NCBI RefSeq assembly: GCF_000717655.1
Contig: NZ_JNZY01000015.1
Location: 124,001 to 188,000, forward strand
Length of the DNA: 64,000 nt
Source of the DNA: Streptomyces katrae
Lineage (GTDB): Bacteria; Actinomycetota; Actinomycetes; Streptomycetales; Streptomycetaceae
Direction: 5' to 3'
The notes under the pieces are model-generated. The model did not search any database. It had not been told where the DNA came from and saw nothing but the letters and a program-made list of their open reading frames with translations. Position numbers and translations under genes: made by a program. How positions within the stretch are numbered: position 1 is the stretch's first letter; each line of letters opens with the position of its first letter. Shown one piece after another: positions 1-15,091 of this stretch.

Positions 1-801
1 GCCGTGCCCGTGACCGCCCACGCCACCGCGGCACCCGCCCCCGCTTCCGCCCCCGCTTCCGCCCCCGCGTCCGCCGCCTCGCCGGCCGCCGCCGTCGGAC
101 TCGACGATCCGGCGAAGAAGGACATCGCCATGCAGATCGTCTCCAGCGCGGAGAACTCCTCGCTGGACTGGAAGGCGCAGTACAAGTACATAGAGGACAT
201 AGACGACGGCCGCGGCTACACGGCCGGCATCATCGGCTTCTGTTCCGGCACCGGCGACATGCTCGACCTCGTCGAGTACTACACCGACGTCAAGCCGGGC
301 AACGTGCTCGCCAAGTACCTTCCGGCCCTCCGCCAGGTCGACGGCACCGACTCGCACAAGGGCCTCGACCCGAACTTCCCCAAGGACTGGGCGAAGGCCG
401 CCCAGGACGGCGAGTTCAAGAAGGCCCAGGACCACGAGCGCGACCGGGTCTACTTCAACCCGGCCGTCAAGCAGGGCAAGTCCGACGGGGTCGGCACGCT
501 AGGCCAGTTCATCTACTACGACGCCATCGTCATGCACGGCGACGGCACCGACTCCACCAGCTTCCGCAACATCCGCAAGCGGGCCCTGTCCAAGGCCAAG
601 CCCCCGGCCCAGGGCGGCAACGAGACGACCTGGCTCAACGCCTTCCTCGACGCCCGCGTCTGGGCGATGAAGCAGGAGGAGGCGCACAGCGACACCAGCC
701 GTGTCGACACCGCGCAGCGGGTCTTCCTCAAGAAGGGCAACCTGAACCTCAACACCCCCCTCGACTGGAAGGTCTACGGGGACCCGTTCCACATCGGCTG
801 A
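1..801 (+). CDS. csn: chitosanase, glycoside hydrolase family 46 (5' end cut by window)
   Basis: This encodes a secreted endo-chitosanase that cleaves beta-1,4 links in chitosan. The mature domain starts after an Ala/Pro-rich linker (about residues 5-35), and the signal peptide lies outside the window. The frame is open from base 1, so the GTG at base 4 is not taken as the true start. The stretch SSAENSSLDWKAQYKYIED carries the catalytic Glu of GH46, and the Asp in DDGRGYTAG matches the second acid. The FCSGTGDM segment is also typical. The visible part (about 265 aa) covers nearly the whole catalytic domain. It is followed at once by a strong hairpin, so it is probably monocistronic. Confidence 0.93.
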   Translation, partial: AVPVTAHATAAPAPASAPASAPASAASPAAAVGLDDPAKKDIAMQIVSSAENSSLDWKAQYKYIEDIDDGRGYTAGIIGFCSGTGDMLDLVEYYTDVKPGNVLAKYLPALRQVDGTDSHKGLDPNFPKDWAKAAQDGEFKKAQDHERDRVYFNPAVKQGKSDGVGTLGQFIYYDAIVMHGDGTDSTSFRNIRKRALSKAKPPAQGGNETTWLNAFLDARVWAMKQEEAHSDTSRVDTAQRVFLKKGNLNLNTPLDWKVYGDPFHIG

Positions 802-1210
802 ACCGGCCGGTGCGTCCACGGCGTCCACGTCCCGCGCCCGGCCCCCGGCCGGCGCGGGACGTCCGTGCGTGTGGTGGCCGGTTCAGGTCGCAGAGCCGTA
901 ACGATGTGGGCGCGGACGGGCCCGCTCGGGGAGTTGCGGGGCCTCGCGCGTGCCGGCCCGGAGAGGATCAGGGGGCTCTCCAACCTCACAAATAGGGCCC
1001 CGTCACCCCTGTTTGGTCACCCCGTGTGACCTGACACGACCAGTGGGTCCCCAATGGCTCCCGATACCGGTGTTTTTGGTCGATGGACCCCAGGAAAGCG
1101 GTACTTCCGGTGACTTGAGAACTGGCTTGACCGCCACATAAGCGGGGCATAAGTTCTGCCTCGGCTTGCTCCAGCAGGACGGGCCGACGAACCGTCCTCA
1201 GGGGGGACCC
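802..1210. other. intergenic region between chitosanase and DUF805 gene
   Basis: This 409-bp stretch holds the hairpin at 827-862 and then non-coding sequence. A weak promoter-like pair (TTGACC at 1127-1132 and CATAAG at 1148-1153, spacer 15) sits about 60 bp before the DUF805 start. No convincing small gene is seen on either strand. Confidence 0.45.
827..862 (+). terminator. hairpin after chitosanase
   Basis: ACGTCCCGCGCC on the left pairs with GGCGCGGGACGT on the right, with a further GGCC/GGCC pairing and one bulged C, 25 bp past the chitosanase stop. There is no U-tract, as is common in Streptomyces. Confidence 0.7.
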
Positions 1211-1564
1211 ATGCACTACTACACCGACGTCCTGAAGAAGTACACCGTCTTCTCCGGCCGCGCCCGCCGGCAGGAGTACTGGATGTTCACCCTCTTCAAC
1301 CTGATCGCCCTGATCATCGTCGCCGTCCTCGACAACGCGATCGGCACCTACCCGCTCCTCTACGCGATCTACGCGCTGGCCGTCTTCCTCCCGGGCCTGG
1401 CCGTGGGTGTCCGCCGCCTGCACGACACCGGCAAGTCCGGCTGGTGGATGTTCATCGCCCTGGTCCCGCTGATCGGCGGCATCTGGCTCCTCGTCCTCAT
1501 GGCGACCGAGGGCCAGCCGCAGCCGAACCAGTACGGCCAGAACCCGAAGGCCGTCCAGGCCTGA
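1211..1564 (+). CDS. DUF805 family membrane protein
   Basis: A 117-aa integral membrane protein of the DUF805 (YhaH-like) family, whose biochemical role is unknown. The N-terminus HYYTDVLKKYTVFSGRARRQ and the later VGVRRLHDTGKSGWW are the family signatures (F-GRA-R-EYW and RRLHD-G-SGWW). Three to four hydrophobic segments lie at about residues 24-42, 47-66 and 78-97, with a polar Gln/Pro-rich tail. The ATG at 1211 is preceded by AGGGGGGA, a good ribosome site. It stands alone between the chitosanase and icd. Confidence 0.88.
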   Translation: MHYYTDVLKKYTVFSGRARRQEYWMFTLFNLIALIIVAVLDNAIGTYPLLYAIYALAVFLPGLAVGVRRLHDTGKSGWWMFIALVPLIGGIWLLVLMATEGQPQPNQYGQNPKAVQA

Positions 1565-1730
1565 CCGGGCCCGCAAGCCTGAGCGTCTGAATGGCCCGAG
1601 CGCCGCCCCCGGCTGGAAACAGCCGGAGGCGGCGTTTCGCCGTTCCACGGGGTCGCGGAGGACCGGGGTGACGCGCGTCTCCTCGAGAACTCGGGGAGGG
1701 GGCTGTCCGGACCGGCCCGATCACGAGATA

Positions 1731-4013
<2,283 letters not shown>

Positions 4014-4027
4014 GCTCCGGATGTCTT

Positions 4028-4073
4028 GACGGGTCCGCCCCGGTCGGCAGTCGCCGACCGGGGCGGACCCGTC
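4028..4073 (+). terminator. strong intrinsic terminator after icd
   Basis: A perfect 21-bp inverted repeat with a 4-nt loop (AGTC, 4049-4052) begins 14 bp after the icd stop. It probably also blocks read-through into the convergent minus-strand gene at 4164. Confidence 0.9.
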
Positions 4074-4163
4074 TGCGGACGCGTACGTGGGCACCAGACG
4101 CCCGCGAACCCGGTTGCGGGGCGGCTCCGCCGGGGAGCGGCGGCCGGTGCGTTGCGTGCCGGA

Positions 4164-4616
4164 TCAGAGGCGGTGGACGCGTTCCCCCTCGAAGGCCAGC
4201 GGCGAGCGCCCCGCGGCCAGGATGCGCAGCCCCGGGGCGGCCGTGAGCAGGCGCCGCAGCCAGGCCAGCGCCTCCGGTGCCAGGTGCTCGGTGCCGTCCA
4301 GGACCAGGAGCATGTCTCGCTCCGCGAGCCACGAGACGGCGTCCGTGGTCCCGTACGGCAGGAACGGCATGCCCGGTACGCAGCCCAGCGCGGCCGTCAG
4401 TTCGCGAACGCCGAAGGGCCGGGCCAGCCTGACGACGGCCGCGCCGTCGCAGAAGTTGGAGGAGAGCCGCTCGGCGATCTCCCGCACCAGCCGGCTCCGC
4501 GGCTCCCGGAACCGCCCGGTGATGGTCAGCAACCGCCCCCGCCGGACGGCGGTCAGCAGCCGCGACAGCTCGTCGGACGTCGCCGGAAGCGTGCCGGTCC
4601 GGCCTGAATCCCTCAT
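4164..4616 (-). CDS. stand-alone NB-ARC/LuxR-type ATPase fragment, probably non-catalytic
   Basis: About 150 aa resembling the nucleotide-binding part of large AfsR/LuxR-type regulators. LLTITGRFREPRSRLVREIA sits where the Walker A loop should be, but the usual G-GKS is gone (GRFREPRS). LLVLDGTEHL is a Walker B-like segment, and LRILAAGRSPL matches the sensor region of that family. No DNA-binding domain or repeat domain is present. The ATG at 4616 has a GGGGGG stretch upstream; an ATG at 4634 is also possible. It may be a decayed remnant or a small regulator, and function is unknown. Confidence 0.6.
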   Translation of the reverse strand: MRDSGRTGTLPATSDELSRLLTAVRRGRLLTITGRFREPRSRLVREIAERLSSNFCDGAAVVRLARPFGVRELTAALGCVPGMPFLPYGTTDAVSWLAERDMLLVLDGTEHLAPEALAWLRRLLTAAPGLRILAAGRSPLAFEGERVHRL

Positions 4617-4919
4617 CGGCACGATGCCCCCCATTGCATGCGTGTCCCATGCGCGGCCAAGGGTTCATTCGCGCCGCGTAGCGATGATTATGCGCCAGTT
4701 CTGCCGGATGGCCAGGGGAATGTCGGATTCCGGATAAGTTGTACACGCGGTGTACTTTTGTCCATACAGCCAGGTGGGGCACCGTGAAGAGCGCCCGCGA
4801 CGCCCACGTCCTGCTGGAGGCCACCCCGCATGGCTGGACCTCGCCGACGTCCGGGTCCCTGACCGCGCACGTCGTGGTCGCCGCCGAGACCCTGCGCGCA
4901 CACCTGACCGCAGGTGCCC
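4617..4919. other. intergenic region between ATPase fragment and cyclase
   Basis: About 300 bp with a locally AT-richer part (4680-4770) containing a perfect palindrome at 4741-4755. A plus-strand frame from GTG 4784 looks protein-like for about 45 codons but runs antisense into the cyclase 3' end and loses character. I do not call it a gene. Confidence 0.4.
4741..4755. promoter_or_regulatory. perfect palindrome GTACAC-GCG-GTGTAC, operator candidate
   Basis: A perfect 6-3-6 inverted repeat lies in AT-richer DNA upstream of the ATPase fragment (minus) and 3' of the cyclase gene. Its form suits a dimeric repressor such as a TetR-type protein. No partner is identifiable in the window. Confidence 0.45.
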
Positions 4920-8559
<3,640 letters not shown>

Positions 8560-8874
8560 GACGGAACGTCCTCTCGGTCGGTCTTCCTGGCTCCGGATGC
8601 GGCGTCGGTGACTGTCCTGCGCAGCGGCCCGGGTGAGGGTCGCGCACGCCGCGTACGTCGCGTACGGGGGCGATCGGAAGGAGTGATCCCGCTTGTGCGT
8701 GATCCGCTGTGCTCCCGCACGCCACGCACACCCGGTGTGACCGGGTGCCACCGTGTGCACACGTCTTAGTTAGAGGCAGGGCGGCCCCACCCGGTACACG
8801 GGCCCCTGTCCCACCCTGTTGAATCTCCGACCGTGTTGAAGCGCTGGACACACGTACGAGTTGGGCGGTTCTGG
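8560..8874. other. divergent promoter region between encapsulin operon and regulator
   Basis: 315 bp between divergent starts. It contains the TGTTGAA repeat element at 8814-8849, and no RNA gene or small ORF is convincing. Promoters for both directions must lie here. Confidence 0.5.
8814..8849 (+). promoter_or_regulatory. 36-bp element with TGTTGAA-N10-TGTTGAA, copy 1
   Basis: TGTTGAA at 8817-8823 and 8834-8840, period 17 bp, flanked by CCC and by GCGCTGGAC. A second copy in opposite orientation lies at 10288-10323 and matches at 29 of 36 positions by hand alignment. The element lies just before the regulator ATG, which argues against the GTG at 8833 as the start. Confidence 0.65.
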
Positions 8875-10266
8875 ATGGCGAAGCGTGAACCCAACGGACA
8901 ACTCCGCACCCTCCTCATCGAAGCCCGCTGGAGCGGGCAGGACTTCGCACGGGCCGTCAACGGCACCGCAGCCGAGGCCGGCCTCACCCTCAGCTACGAC
9001 AGGACCTCCGTCTCCCACTGGCTCGCGGGCACCAGGCCGCCCGCCCACGTCGTCGACCTCGCCGCCGAGGCGCTGAGCAGGCGCACCGGGCGCCGGATCG
9101 CCGCCGCCGACACCGGGCTCGCCCGGCCCGCCGGGGCGAGGGCGCGGGAACGCCCCGGCGACGGGACGCACGGCGCGGACGTCCTCGCCGCGGCCGCGCC
9201 GACCGGGGCTGAAATGCCGGACTGCGGGCCGGACTTCGGGGTCGGTGCACTGGGCGAGATCCCGGTCTACTCCTCCGCGTGGCGGCCGCCGGAGGAGCAA
9301 CAGCCGGCCCGTCCGGGGCAGACCGGCTCGCGGGCTGCGGCACGGGCCGGAGCGCGGGGCGGGGCGCGGGGCGGGGCACGGATCGGGCACGACCACGTAC
9401 GCGCCGCCGAGGCGGTGCTCCCGGTCTTCCGCAACGCCGACATGATGTTCGGCAGCGGGCTCGCCCGGCCCGCCCTGACCGCCTACCTCGCCACCACCGT
9501 CGCCCCGTGGCTGCGCGCCGACGCGCCGCCCTCCGTACGCCACCTGCTGCTCGGCGCCACCTCCCGGCTGGCCTACACCGCCGGGTTCCTGTGCTTCGAC
9601 AGCAACCAGCACGGGGTGGCCCAGGCCTACTACCGGGCGGCGTTGCGGCTGGGCCGGGAGGCCGGAGACCCGCAGTGTCACGCGCCCGTGCTCCGGGCGA
9701 TGAGCGTGCAGGCCCACCACCTCGGCCACCGCACGCAGGCGCTGGAGCTCGCGGAGGCGGCCGCGCGGGAGGCGGGGCGGCTGCCGACGCTCCAGGCGGC
9801 GTTCGTCACCGGGCAGCTCGCCGTGGCGGAGGCCGCCTGCGGGGACCGGCGGGCCGCGGTCTCCCATCTGGCCGGCGCCCAGCGGCTGCTGGACCGCTCG
9901 GAGGGGCAGAGTGCGCCGATCGGCGACTACCACCAGGCCGCGCTGTGCCACCAGCAGGCGGAGGCGCTGGCCGCGCTCGGCGACGGCCGGGGCGCCATCG
10001 CCGCGCTCGGCGCCTCGCTGCGCCACCGGCCGGCGGCGGAGCGCCGCGCACGGGCGGTCACGGCGGCCCGGCTCGCCGAACTCCACCTGGGCCAGGGGCA
10101 CCTGGAGCGCGCCTGCGCCGCCTGGCACGAGGTACTGGACGTCGTACCGCAGCTGGAGTCGGCCCGGGTGACGGACGCGCTGCGCCGGATGCGGGGGCGG
10201 CTGCGGGCCGTGCGCGCGAGCGGGGTGGTACGGCCGCTGCTGGAGCGGGTGGCCGCGGGAACGTGA
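8875..10266 (+). CDS. helix-turn-helix/TPR-like regulator between the two encapsulin cassettes
   Basis: A 463-aa protein. The N-terminal ~80 residues look like a DNA-binding domain (LRTLLIEARWSGQDFARAVN, then YDRTSVSHWLAGTRPP). A variable Ala/Arg/Gly linker (about 80-170) follows, then an alpha-helical repeat region (about 180-460) with TPR-like pairs such as AQAYYRAALRLGREAGD and HRTQALELAEAAAREAG. Such proteins are typical Streptomyces transcription regulators. The ATG at 8875 is preferred because the upstream GTG (8833) would put the conserved repeat element inside the gene. Its position, flanked by two copies of that element and by two encapsulin operons, suggests it controls both and possibly itself. 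Confidence 0.75.
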   Translation: MAKREPNGQLRTLLIEARWSGQDFARAVNGTAAEAGLTLSYDRTSVSHWLAGTRPPAHVVDLAAEALSRRTGRRIAAADTGLARPAGARARERPGDGTHGADVLAAAAPTGAEMPDCGPDFGVGALGEIPVYSSAWRPPEEQQPARPGQTGSRAAARAGARGGARGGARIGHDHVRAAEAVLPVFRNADMMFGSGLARPALTAYLATTVAPWLRADAPPSVRHLLLGATSRLAYTAGFLCFDSNQHGVAQAYYRAALRLGREAGDPQCHAPVLRAMSVQAHHLGHRTQALELAEAAAREAGRLPTLQAAFVTGQLAVAEAACGDRRAAVSHLAGAQRLLDRSEGQSAPIGDYHQAALCHQQAEALAALGDGRGAIAALGASLRHRPAAERRARAVTAARLAELHLGQGHLERACAAWHEVLDVVPQLESARVTDALRRMRGRLRAVRASGVVRPLLERVAAGT

Positions 10267-10287
10267 CGGGGGCCTCCTCGTACAACC

Positions 10288-10323
10288 GTTCAGAGCTTCA
10301 ACCGCGTCGGATTTTCAACAGGG
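10288..10323 (-). promoter_or_regulatory. 36-bp element with TGTTGAA repeats, copy 2
   Basis: On the minus strand TGTTGAA (10320-10314) and GGTTGAA (10303-10297) repeat at the same 17-bp period as copy 1 at 8814. The element sits in the 109-bp gap between the regulator stop and the second cyclase start, pointing opposite to the cyclase. Confidence 0.65.
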
Positions 10324-10375
10324 CCGGTGCCGGGGCGGCTACCCGTGCGCCGGGCCCGCATCGCACTGTCATGCC

Positions 10376-11778
10376 ATGCAGAAGCATCCGCCCGCTGCCG
10401 ACCCCGCCCACCCGCCCGACCGGTCCGCACTGCCCGGCCGGTCCGCCCTGCCTGATCTGACCGTCCCACCCACGCCGTCCGCCCCTCCCGTCGTGTCGGC
10501 CCCGCCCGTCCTGTTCGAGCTGCCCGACCCGTCCGTCCCACCCACGCCGTCCGCCCCTCCCGTCGTGTCCGCCCCTCCCGTACCGTCGCGTGCGGCACTG
10601 CTGGCCCGGCTGCGCGGGGGGCCGGGCGGCCCCGGCACCAGCACCCTGCGCATCCGTCCCGCCCTCCCGCCCCCGGCCCCGGCCCCGGCCCCGGCCGCCA
10701 TGCCCTTTCCGACTCCCGCCGCGGTGCCGACGCCCGCGGCGCCCGGGCGGTCGCGGGGGAACCCCGCCGTCCCCGAGCTGTACTGCCCGCCCCCGCAGCG
10801 CGACGACCCGGCCCTCGCCGAAGCGGTCGATGACCGGCTCATCGCCTGGGCCGAGGAGACCGGGATCTACGCCGGCCGGCTGGACGACGTACGGGAGCTC
10901 TCGCTCGGCCGGTACACGATGCTCACGTTCGCCCACGTCGAGGACCCGGACCGGCTGCTCGCCCCCGCCAAGTGCACCCTCGCCCAGTGGGCCACCGACG
11001 ACTACTACTGCGACGACGAGAGCGCCGGCGCCGTCCCGCTGCAGATCGCCACCCACCTGTCCCAGGCCCTGGCCGCCATCGACCCGGCCCATCTGCCGGC
11101 CCGCTACGCACCCCGGCTGGAGCAGGCCATGCGCGCCGATCCGGTCCTCGTCGCGCTGCGCTCCAGCACCGGGCACCTGTCCCGGTACGCCACCCGGTCC
11201 CAGCTCACCCGCTACCGGCACGAGATGGCCGCGCTGTTCTCCGGCTACACCGCCGAGGCGGGCTGGCGCGTCTCCGGGCGCACCCCGTCGGTCTGGGAGT
11301 TCCTCGCCGTCCGCCAGGACAACAGCTTCATCCCCACCATGGTGATGCTCGACCCGGCCGGCGGCTACGAGCTCCCCGTCGAGGCGTACGCCGACCCGCG
11401 CGTGCGGGGCGCGGTCCTCAAGGCCGCCTCCGCCAGCGTCATCGTCAACGACCTCTACTCCATGCACCGCGAGGACGAGAGCGCGGCCGTCAACTACAAC
11501 CTGCCTGCGCTGATCGAGGCCGAGGAGGGCTGCTCGCGGGCCGAGGCGGTCCGCCGCTCCGCCGACCTCCACGACGAGCTCGTACGCGCCTTCGAGGAGG
11601 AGTCGGCCCTCCTCGTCGCGGCCGGATTCCCGACGCTGATCCGCTTCCAAATCTGGAATGGCACCGCACCACCGACCGCTACAACTCCGCGGGCCGGGAC
11701 CCGGCCCGGGACGACAGCCCGACGCACGGTCCGGAGCACGGCCCGGCGCACGGCCCGAACGGAGGGACCCCGGCATGA
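10376..11778 (+). pseudogene. 2-methylisoborneol-synthase-like terpene cyclase with frameshift near the 3' end
   Basis: A class I terpene cyclase with a disordered Pro/Ala-rich N-terminus (about residues 1-125) and the catalytic domain after it. Motifs: DDYYCDDES near residue 207 (first Asp motif) and NDLYSMHREDES near 357 (NSE). This fits 2-MIB synthase or its close relatives, which act on 2-methyl-GPP. The disordered part holds GPGGPGT, as in encapsulated cyclases. At about 11650 the frame breaks: after GFPTLIRF the expected C-terminal [15 protein letters not shown] is found one frame over, and roughly ten residues are missing. That second frame ends at TGA 11776-11778, overlapping the encapsulin ATG, so it is the true end. 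The original frame would run on to 12055, inside the shell gene. Either a real inactivating deletion or an assembly fault. Confidence 0.72.
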
Positions 11779-13193
11779 CCACCCCCGAAGCCCCCACCCC
11801 CGAGGCCGAAGCGGCGGCCCGGCAGGCCGCCCTCAGCACCGCGGCCGCCCGGAAGCTCGCGACCACCACCAAGTCCGTCCCCCAGATGCAGGGCATCAGC
11901 TCCCGCTGGCTGCTGCGCGTACTGCCCTGGGTGGACGTCACCGCGGGCACCTACCGCGTCAACCGGCGACTGAGCCACGCCGTGGGCCGCGGCCGGGTCT
12001 CCTTCGTGCAGACCGGCGCCGACGACGTGCGCATCCTCGCCCCCACCCTGGGTGAACTCCCGACCCTCAAGGGCTTCCAGGACCAGGAGGTCCTCGAGGA
12101 CCTCGCCGTCCGCTTCGTCAAACGGGACCTGCGCGCCGGCGACACCCTGGTCGAGGAGGGAGCGCCCGTGGAGGAGGTCTTCGTCATCGCCCACGGCCGC
12201 CTCGAGAAGCGCGCCCAGGGCAAGTACGGTGCGCCGGACGGCCTCGGCGTCGTCGCCGACGGCGACCAGCTCGGCGACGACGCCCTCGGCCGGCCCGAAC
12301 CGCGCTGGGACTACTCCGTACGGGCCGCCACCGCCGGCACCGTGATGGTGCTGCGCTGGCGCGCCTTCCAGGAGGTACTGGAGCGCTCCGCCGCCCTGCG
12401 CGCCCACCTCGAACAGTACGTGGAGAACGGCCGCCGCCCGGTCAACCGGCGCGGGGAGGCCGACATCGAGCTCGCTTCCGGCCACGCCGGCGAGGCCCTG
12501 CTGCCCGGCACCTTCGTCGACTACGACCTCAGCCCGCGCGAGTACGAACTCTCCCTCGCCCAGACCGTCCTGCAGATCCACACCCGCGTCGCCGACCTCT
12601 ACAACGACCCGATGAACCAGTTCGAGCAGCAACTACGGCTGACCGTCGAGGCGTTGCGCGAGCGCCAGGAGTGGGAGCTCGTCAACAACCGGGAGTTCGG
12701 GCTGCTCCACAACGCCGCGTACGAGCAGCGCATCAACACCTGGTCCGGGCCGCCCACCCCCGACGACCTCGACGAGCTGGTCACCATGCGCCGCGGCACC
12801 AAGGTGCTGCTGGCCCATCCCAAGGCCATCGCCGCCTTCTTCCGCGAGTGCAACAAGCGCGGGCTCGTCCCCGACTCCGCCGAGGTCCAGGGCAAGTCGG
12901 TGCCCGCCTGGCGCGGGATCCCGCTGCTGCCCTGTGGCAAGATCCCGATCGTCGGCGGCCACACCAGCTCGATCCTCGCGCTGCGGACCGGCGAGGAGCA
13001 GGAGGGCGTCATCGGCCTGCGGCCGACCGCGATCCCCGAGGAGTACGAACCCGGCCTGAACGTCCGCTACATGGGCATCGACCAGCGCTCGATCATGTCC
13101 TATCTGGTCAGCGCCTACTACTCGGCGGCCGTCCTCGTCCCCGACGCACTCGGGATCCTGGAGAACGTGAACGTCGCCGCCGCCCGTTCCTGA
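11775..13193 (+). CDS. Family 2B encapsulin shell protein (EshA-like), second copy
   Basis: A 472-aa homologue of the shell protein at 7147-8559 with the same order: N-arm with [19 protein letters not shown], cyclic-nucleotide-binding-like domain at about 100-210 ([20 protein letters not shown]), then HK97-type shell segments ([38 protein letters not shown]). The ATG at 11775 overlaps the stop of the cyclase frame by 4 bp (ATGA), implying translational coupling. Two shells in one strain raise the possibility of separate or mixed compartments. Related shells are known to load 2-MIB synthase; the ligand of the nucleotide-binding-like domain here cannot be read from sequence. Confidence 0.93.
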   Translation: MTTPEAPTPEAEAAARQAALSTAAARKLATTTKSVPQMQGISSRWLLRVLPWVDVTAGTYRVNRRLSHAVGRGRVSFVQTGADDVRILAPTLGELPTLKGFQDQEVLEDLAVRFVKRDLRAGDTLVEEGAPVEEVFVIAHGRLEKRAQGKYGAPDGLGVVADGDQLGDDALGRPEPRWDYSVRAATAGTVMVLRWRAFQEVLERSAALRAHLEQYVENGRRPVNRRGEADIELASGHAGEALLPGTFVDYDLSPREYELSLAQTVLQIHTRVADLYNDPMNQFEQQLRLTVEALRERQEWELVNNREFGLLHNAAYEQRINTWSGPPTPDDLDELVTMRRGTKVLLAHPKAIAAFFRECNKRGLVPDSAEVQGKSVPAWRGIPLLPCGKIPIVGGHTSSILALRTGEEQEGVIGLRPTAIPEEYEPGLNVRYMGIDQRSIMSYLVSAYYSAAVLVPDALGILENVNVAAARS

Positions 13194-13319
13194 CCGCCGG
13201 CCGGCCCCGGCCCGGTTGCCGCCCCCTGCCCCTGCGAACGGTTGTCCGGAAGCCGCCGATCGGCTCTACTGCTGTGCAAGTCCCGCAACCGGGGCACAGT
13301 GCAGGGGAGGGCATCCACG

Positions 13320-14996
13320 ATGAGTTCGCACCGCCGCCGCCGGGGGTTCCGGGGCCGGCCTCTGCTGACCCTGCTCGCCGCCGCCTTCCTGCTCGTCGGC
13401 GTCTGCGCCGCCACCGGCATCGCCTGGGACCCGTTCGCCCGCGCCTCCGGCCGGGAGGGCGCAGCCGCCTCCGCGATCGGCACGCCCTGGACCGCCGGTT
13501 CCGACACCGGCTCCGCGACCCCCACACCGGGTGCCACCGGCCAGGGCCCGCCCGCCCCCGGCGGGAGCCCGGGCGGTGAGGACCAGAGCCCGGGCAACGC
13601 TGCCGGCGCGGAGGACGCCGACGGTCAACGGCCCGCCGGAGCCCTGCCCTTCGACCTGCCCGCACCGGCCGCCCTGCGCACCGGCGGCGCGGGCAGGAAG
13701 CTGGTGTTCGCGCACTACTTCACCCCGTACCCGCTCTCACTGGACAACGCGAGCGCCGACGCCGACTACTACACCCGCAACTATCTGAACCCGGGCGGGG
13801 AGAACGGCAAGCACGAGCGGTACGGCGGCCTGCTGCGCGACCGGCCGCTGCCCGTCCGGCCCAAGGACGGCAACTGGGAGCGCGCCAACCTCGAGCAGGA
13901 GGTGCGCACCGCCCGCGCCGCCGGGCTCGACGGGTTCACGCTCGACATGCTCTCCCTGTCCGGGCCGAACCGGGACCGCGCCCGCCTCCTGATGGAGGCC
14001 GCCCATGCGGTCGACCCCGCGTTCAAGATCATGCTGATGCCGGACATGACCTCGTTGAACACCGACGAACCCGGCGTGCTCGCCGACGCCGTCGCCGCCC
14101 TCGGCAAGGCCCCCGCCGCGCACCGCCTCGGTGACGGCCGGCTCGTCGTCTCCCCGTTCAAGACGGAGGCGAAGGACGTCGCCTGGTGGACGAAGGTCCT
14201 CGACCTCCTCAAGAGCCGGCACGGCATCCGCACCGCCTTCGTCCCGACGTTCCTCGACTTCGACGCCAACAGCGCACGGTTCGCGCCGATCAGTCACGGC
14301 TTCTCCGAGTGGGGCAGCCGCAGCTACGTCGGCCAGGACAGCGCCACCCGCGACGTGCAGCGGGCCCACGGCATGGGCAAGATCTGGATGCAGCCCGTGT
14401 CGGTCCAGGACGCCCGCCCCAACCAGGGCATCTACGACGAGGCCGGCAACACCGCCACGCTGCGCTCCACCTGGACGCACGCCATCGACGACGGCGCCGA
14501 CTGGGTGCAGCTCACCACCTGGAACGACTACTCGGAAGGCAGCCAGTTCGCGCCCTCGCTGCACAACGGCTACGCCTACCTGGACCTTTCCTCGTACTAC
14601 CTGACCAAGTTCAAGACGGGCAGCTGGCCGGAGATCGTCCGCGACACGCTGTACGTTTCCGCGCGCACCCAGTTCGCCGCGGCCGACCCCACAGGCAGCC
14701 AGTCGCTGGTGATGTCCCTGCGCAAGGGCAGCGCCGCACCCCGCGACACGGTGGAGGTGCTCAGCTTCCTGACGGCCCCGGCGACCGTCCGCACGGCGGT
14801 GGGCACGGCCCGGGACGAGCACGAGGCCCCGGCCGGCATCCACTCCGCACTGCTCCCGCTGCGCCCGGGCACCAGCTCGGCGGTGGTGGTCCGCGACGGC
14901 AAGCCCGGCGCGGAGGTGAAACTGCCCTACGCGGCGGACCACACGGTGAAAATCCAGGACCTGCAGTATTACGCCGTCACCAGCGGGCGGGACTAG
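13320..14996 (+). CDS. secreted glycoside hydrolase family 71-like (alpha-1,3-glucanase type)
   Basis: A 558-aa protein starting with a basic stretch and hydrophobic segment (RRRRGFRGRPLLTLLAAAFL), so exported or membrane-anchored. A Gly/Pro/Ala-rich spacer (about 45-115) precedes the catalytic domain: KLVFAHYFTPYPLSLDN, AARAAGLDGFTLDMLSLSG-type barrel strands, IMLMPDMTSLN, and WVQLTTWNDYSEGSQFAPSL. These are signatures of GH71, whose known members hydrolyse alpha-1,3-glucan. The ATG at 13320 has GGGGAGGG upstream. The promoter lies in the short gap after the encapsulin gene, and no functional link to the encapsulin is evident. Confidence 0.82.
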   Translation: MSSHRRRRGFRGRPLLTLLAAAFLLVGVCAATGIAWDPFARASGREGAAASAIGTPWTAGSDTGSATPTPGATGQGPPAPGGSPGGEDQSPGNAAGAEDADGQRPAGALPFDLPAPAALRTGGAGRKLVFAHYFTPYPLSLDNASADADYYTRNYLNPGGENGKHERYGGLLRDRPLPVRPKDGNWERANLEQEVRTARAAGLDGFTLDMLSLSGPNRDRARLLMEAAHAVDPAFKIMLMPDMTSLNTDEPGVLADAVAALGKAPAAHRLGDGRLVVSPFKTEAKDVAWWTKVLDLLKSRHGIRTAFVPTFLDFDANSARFAPISHGFSEWGSRSYVGQDSATRDVQRAHGMGKIWMQPVSVQDARPNQGIYDEAGNTATLRSTWTHAIDDGADWVQLTTWNDYSEGSQFAPSLHNGYAYLDLSSYYLTKFKTGSWPEIVRDTLYVSARTQFAAADPTGSQSLVMSLRKGSAAPRDTVEVLSFLTAPATVRTAVGTARDEHEAPAGIHSALLPLRPGTSSAVVVRDGKPGAEVKLPYAADHTVKIQDLQYYAVTSGRD

Positions 14997-15091
14997 GGGG
15001 TGTACCGGCCACTTTGGCGGTATTGGCCCTTCCGGGCCGTCCCGGCGGCCTGCATCATCCGGGCAACCGCACACCACCCCTCGGAGGATCC

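Noticed and set aside
8833..8874. GTG 8833 as start of the regulator
   Set aside because: It would place the conserved TGTTGAA element inside the coding region, and the extra 14 residues have no family support.
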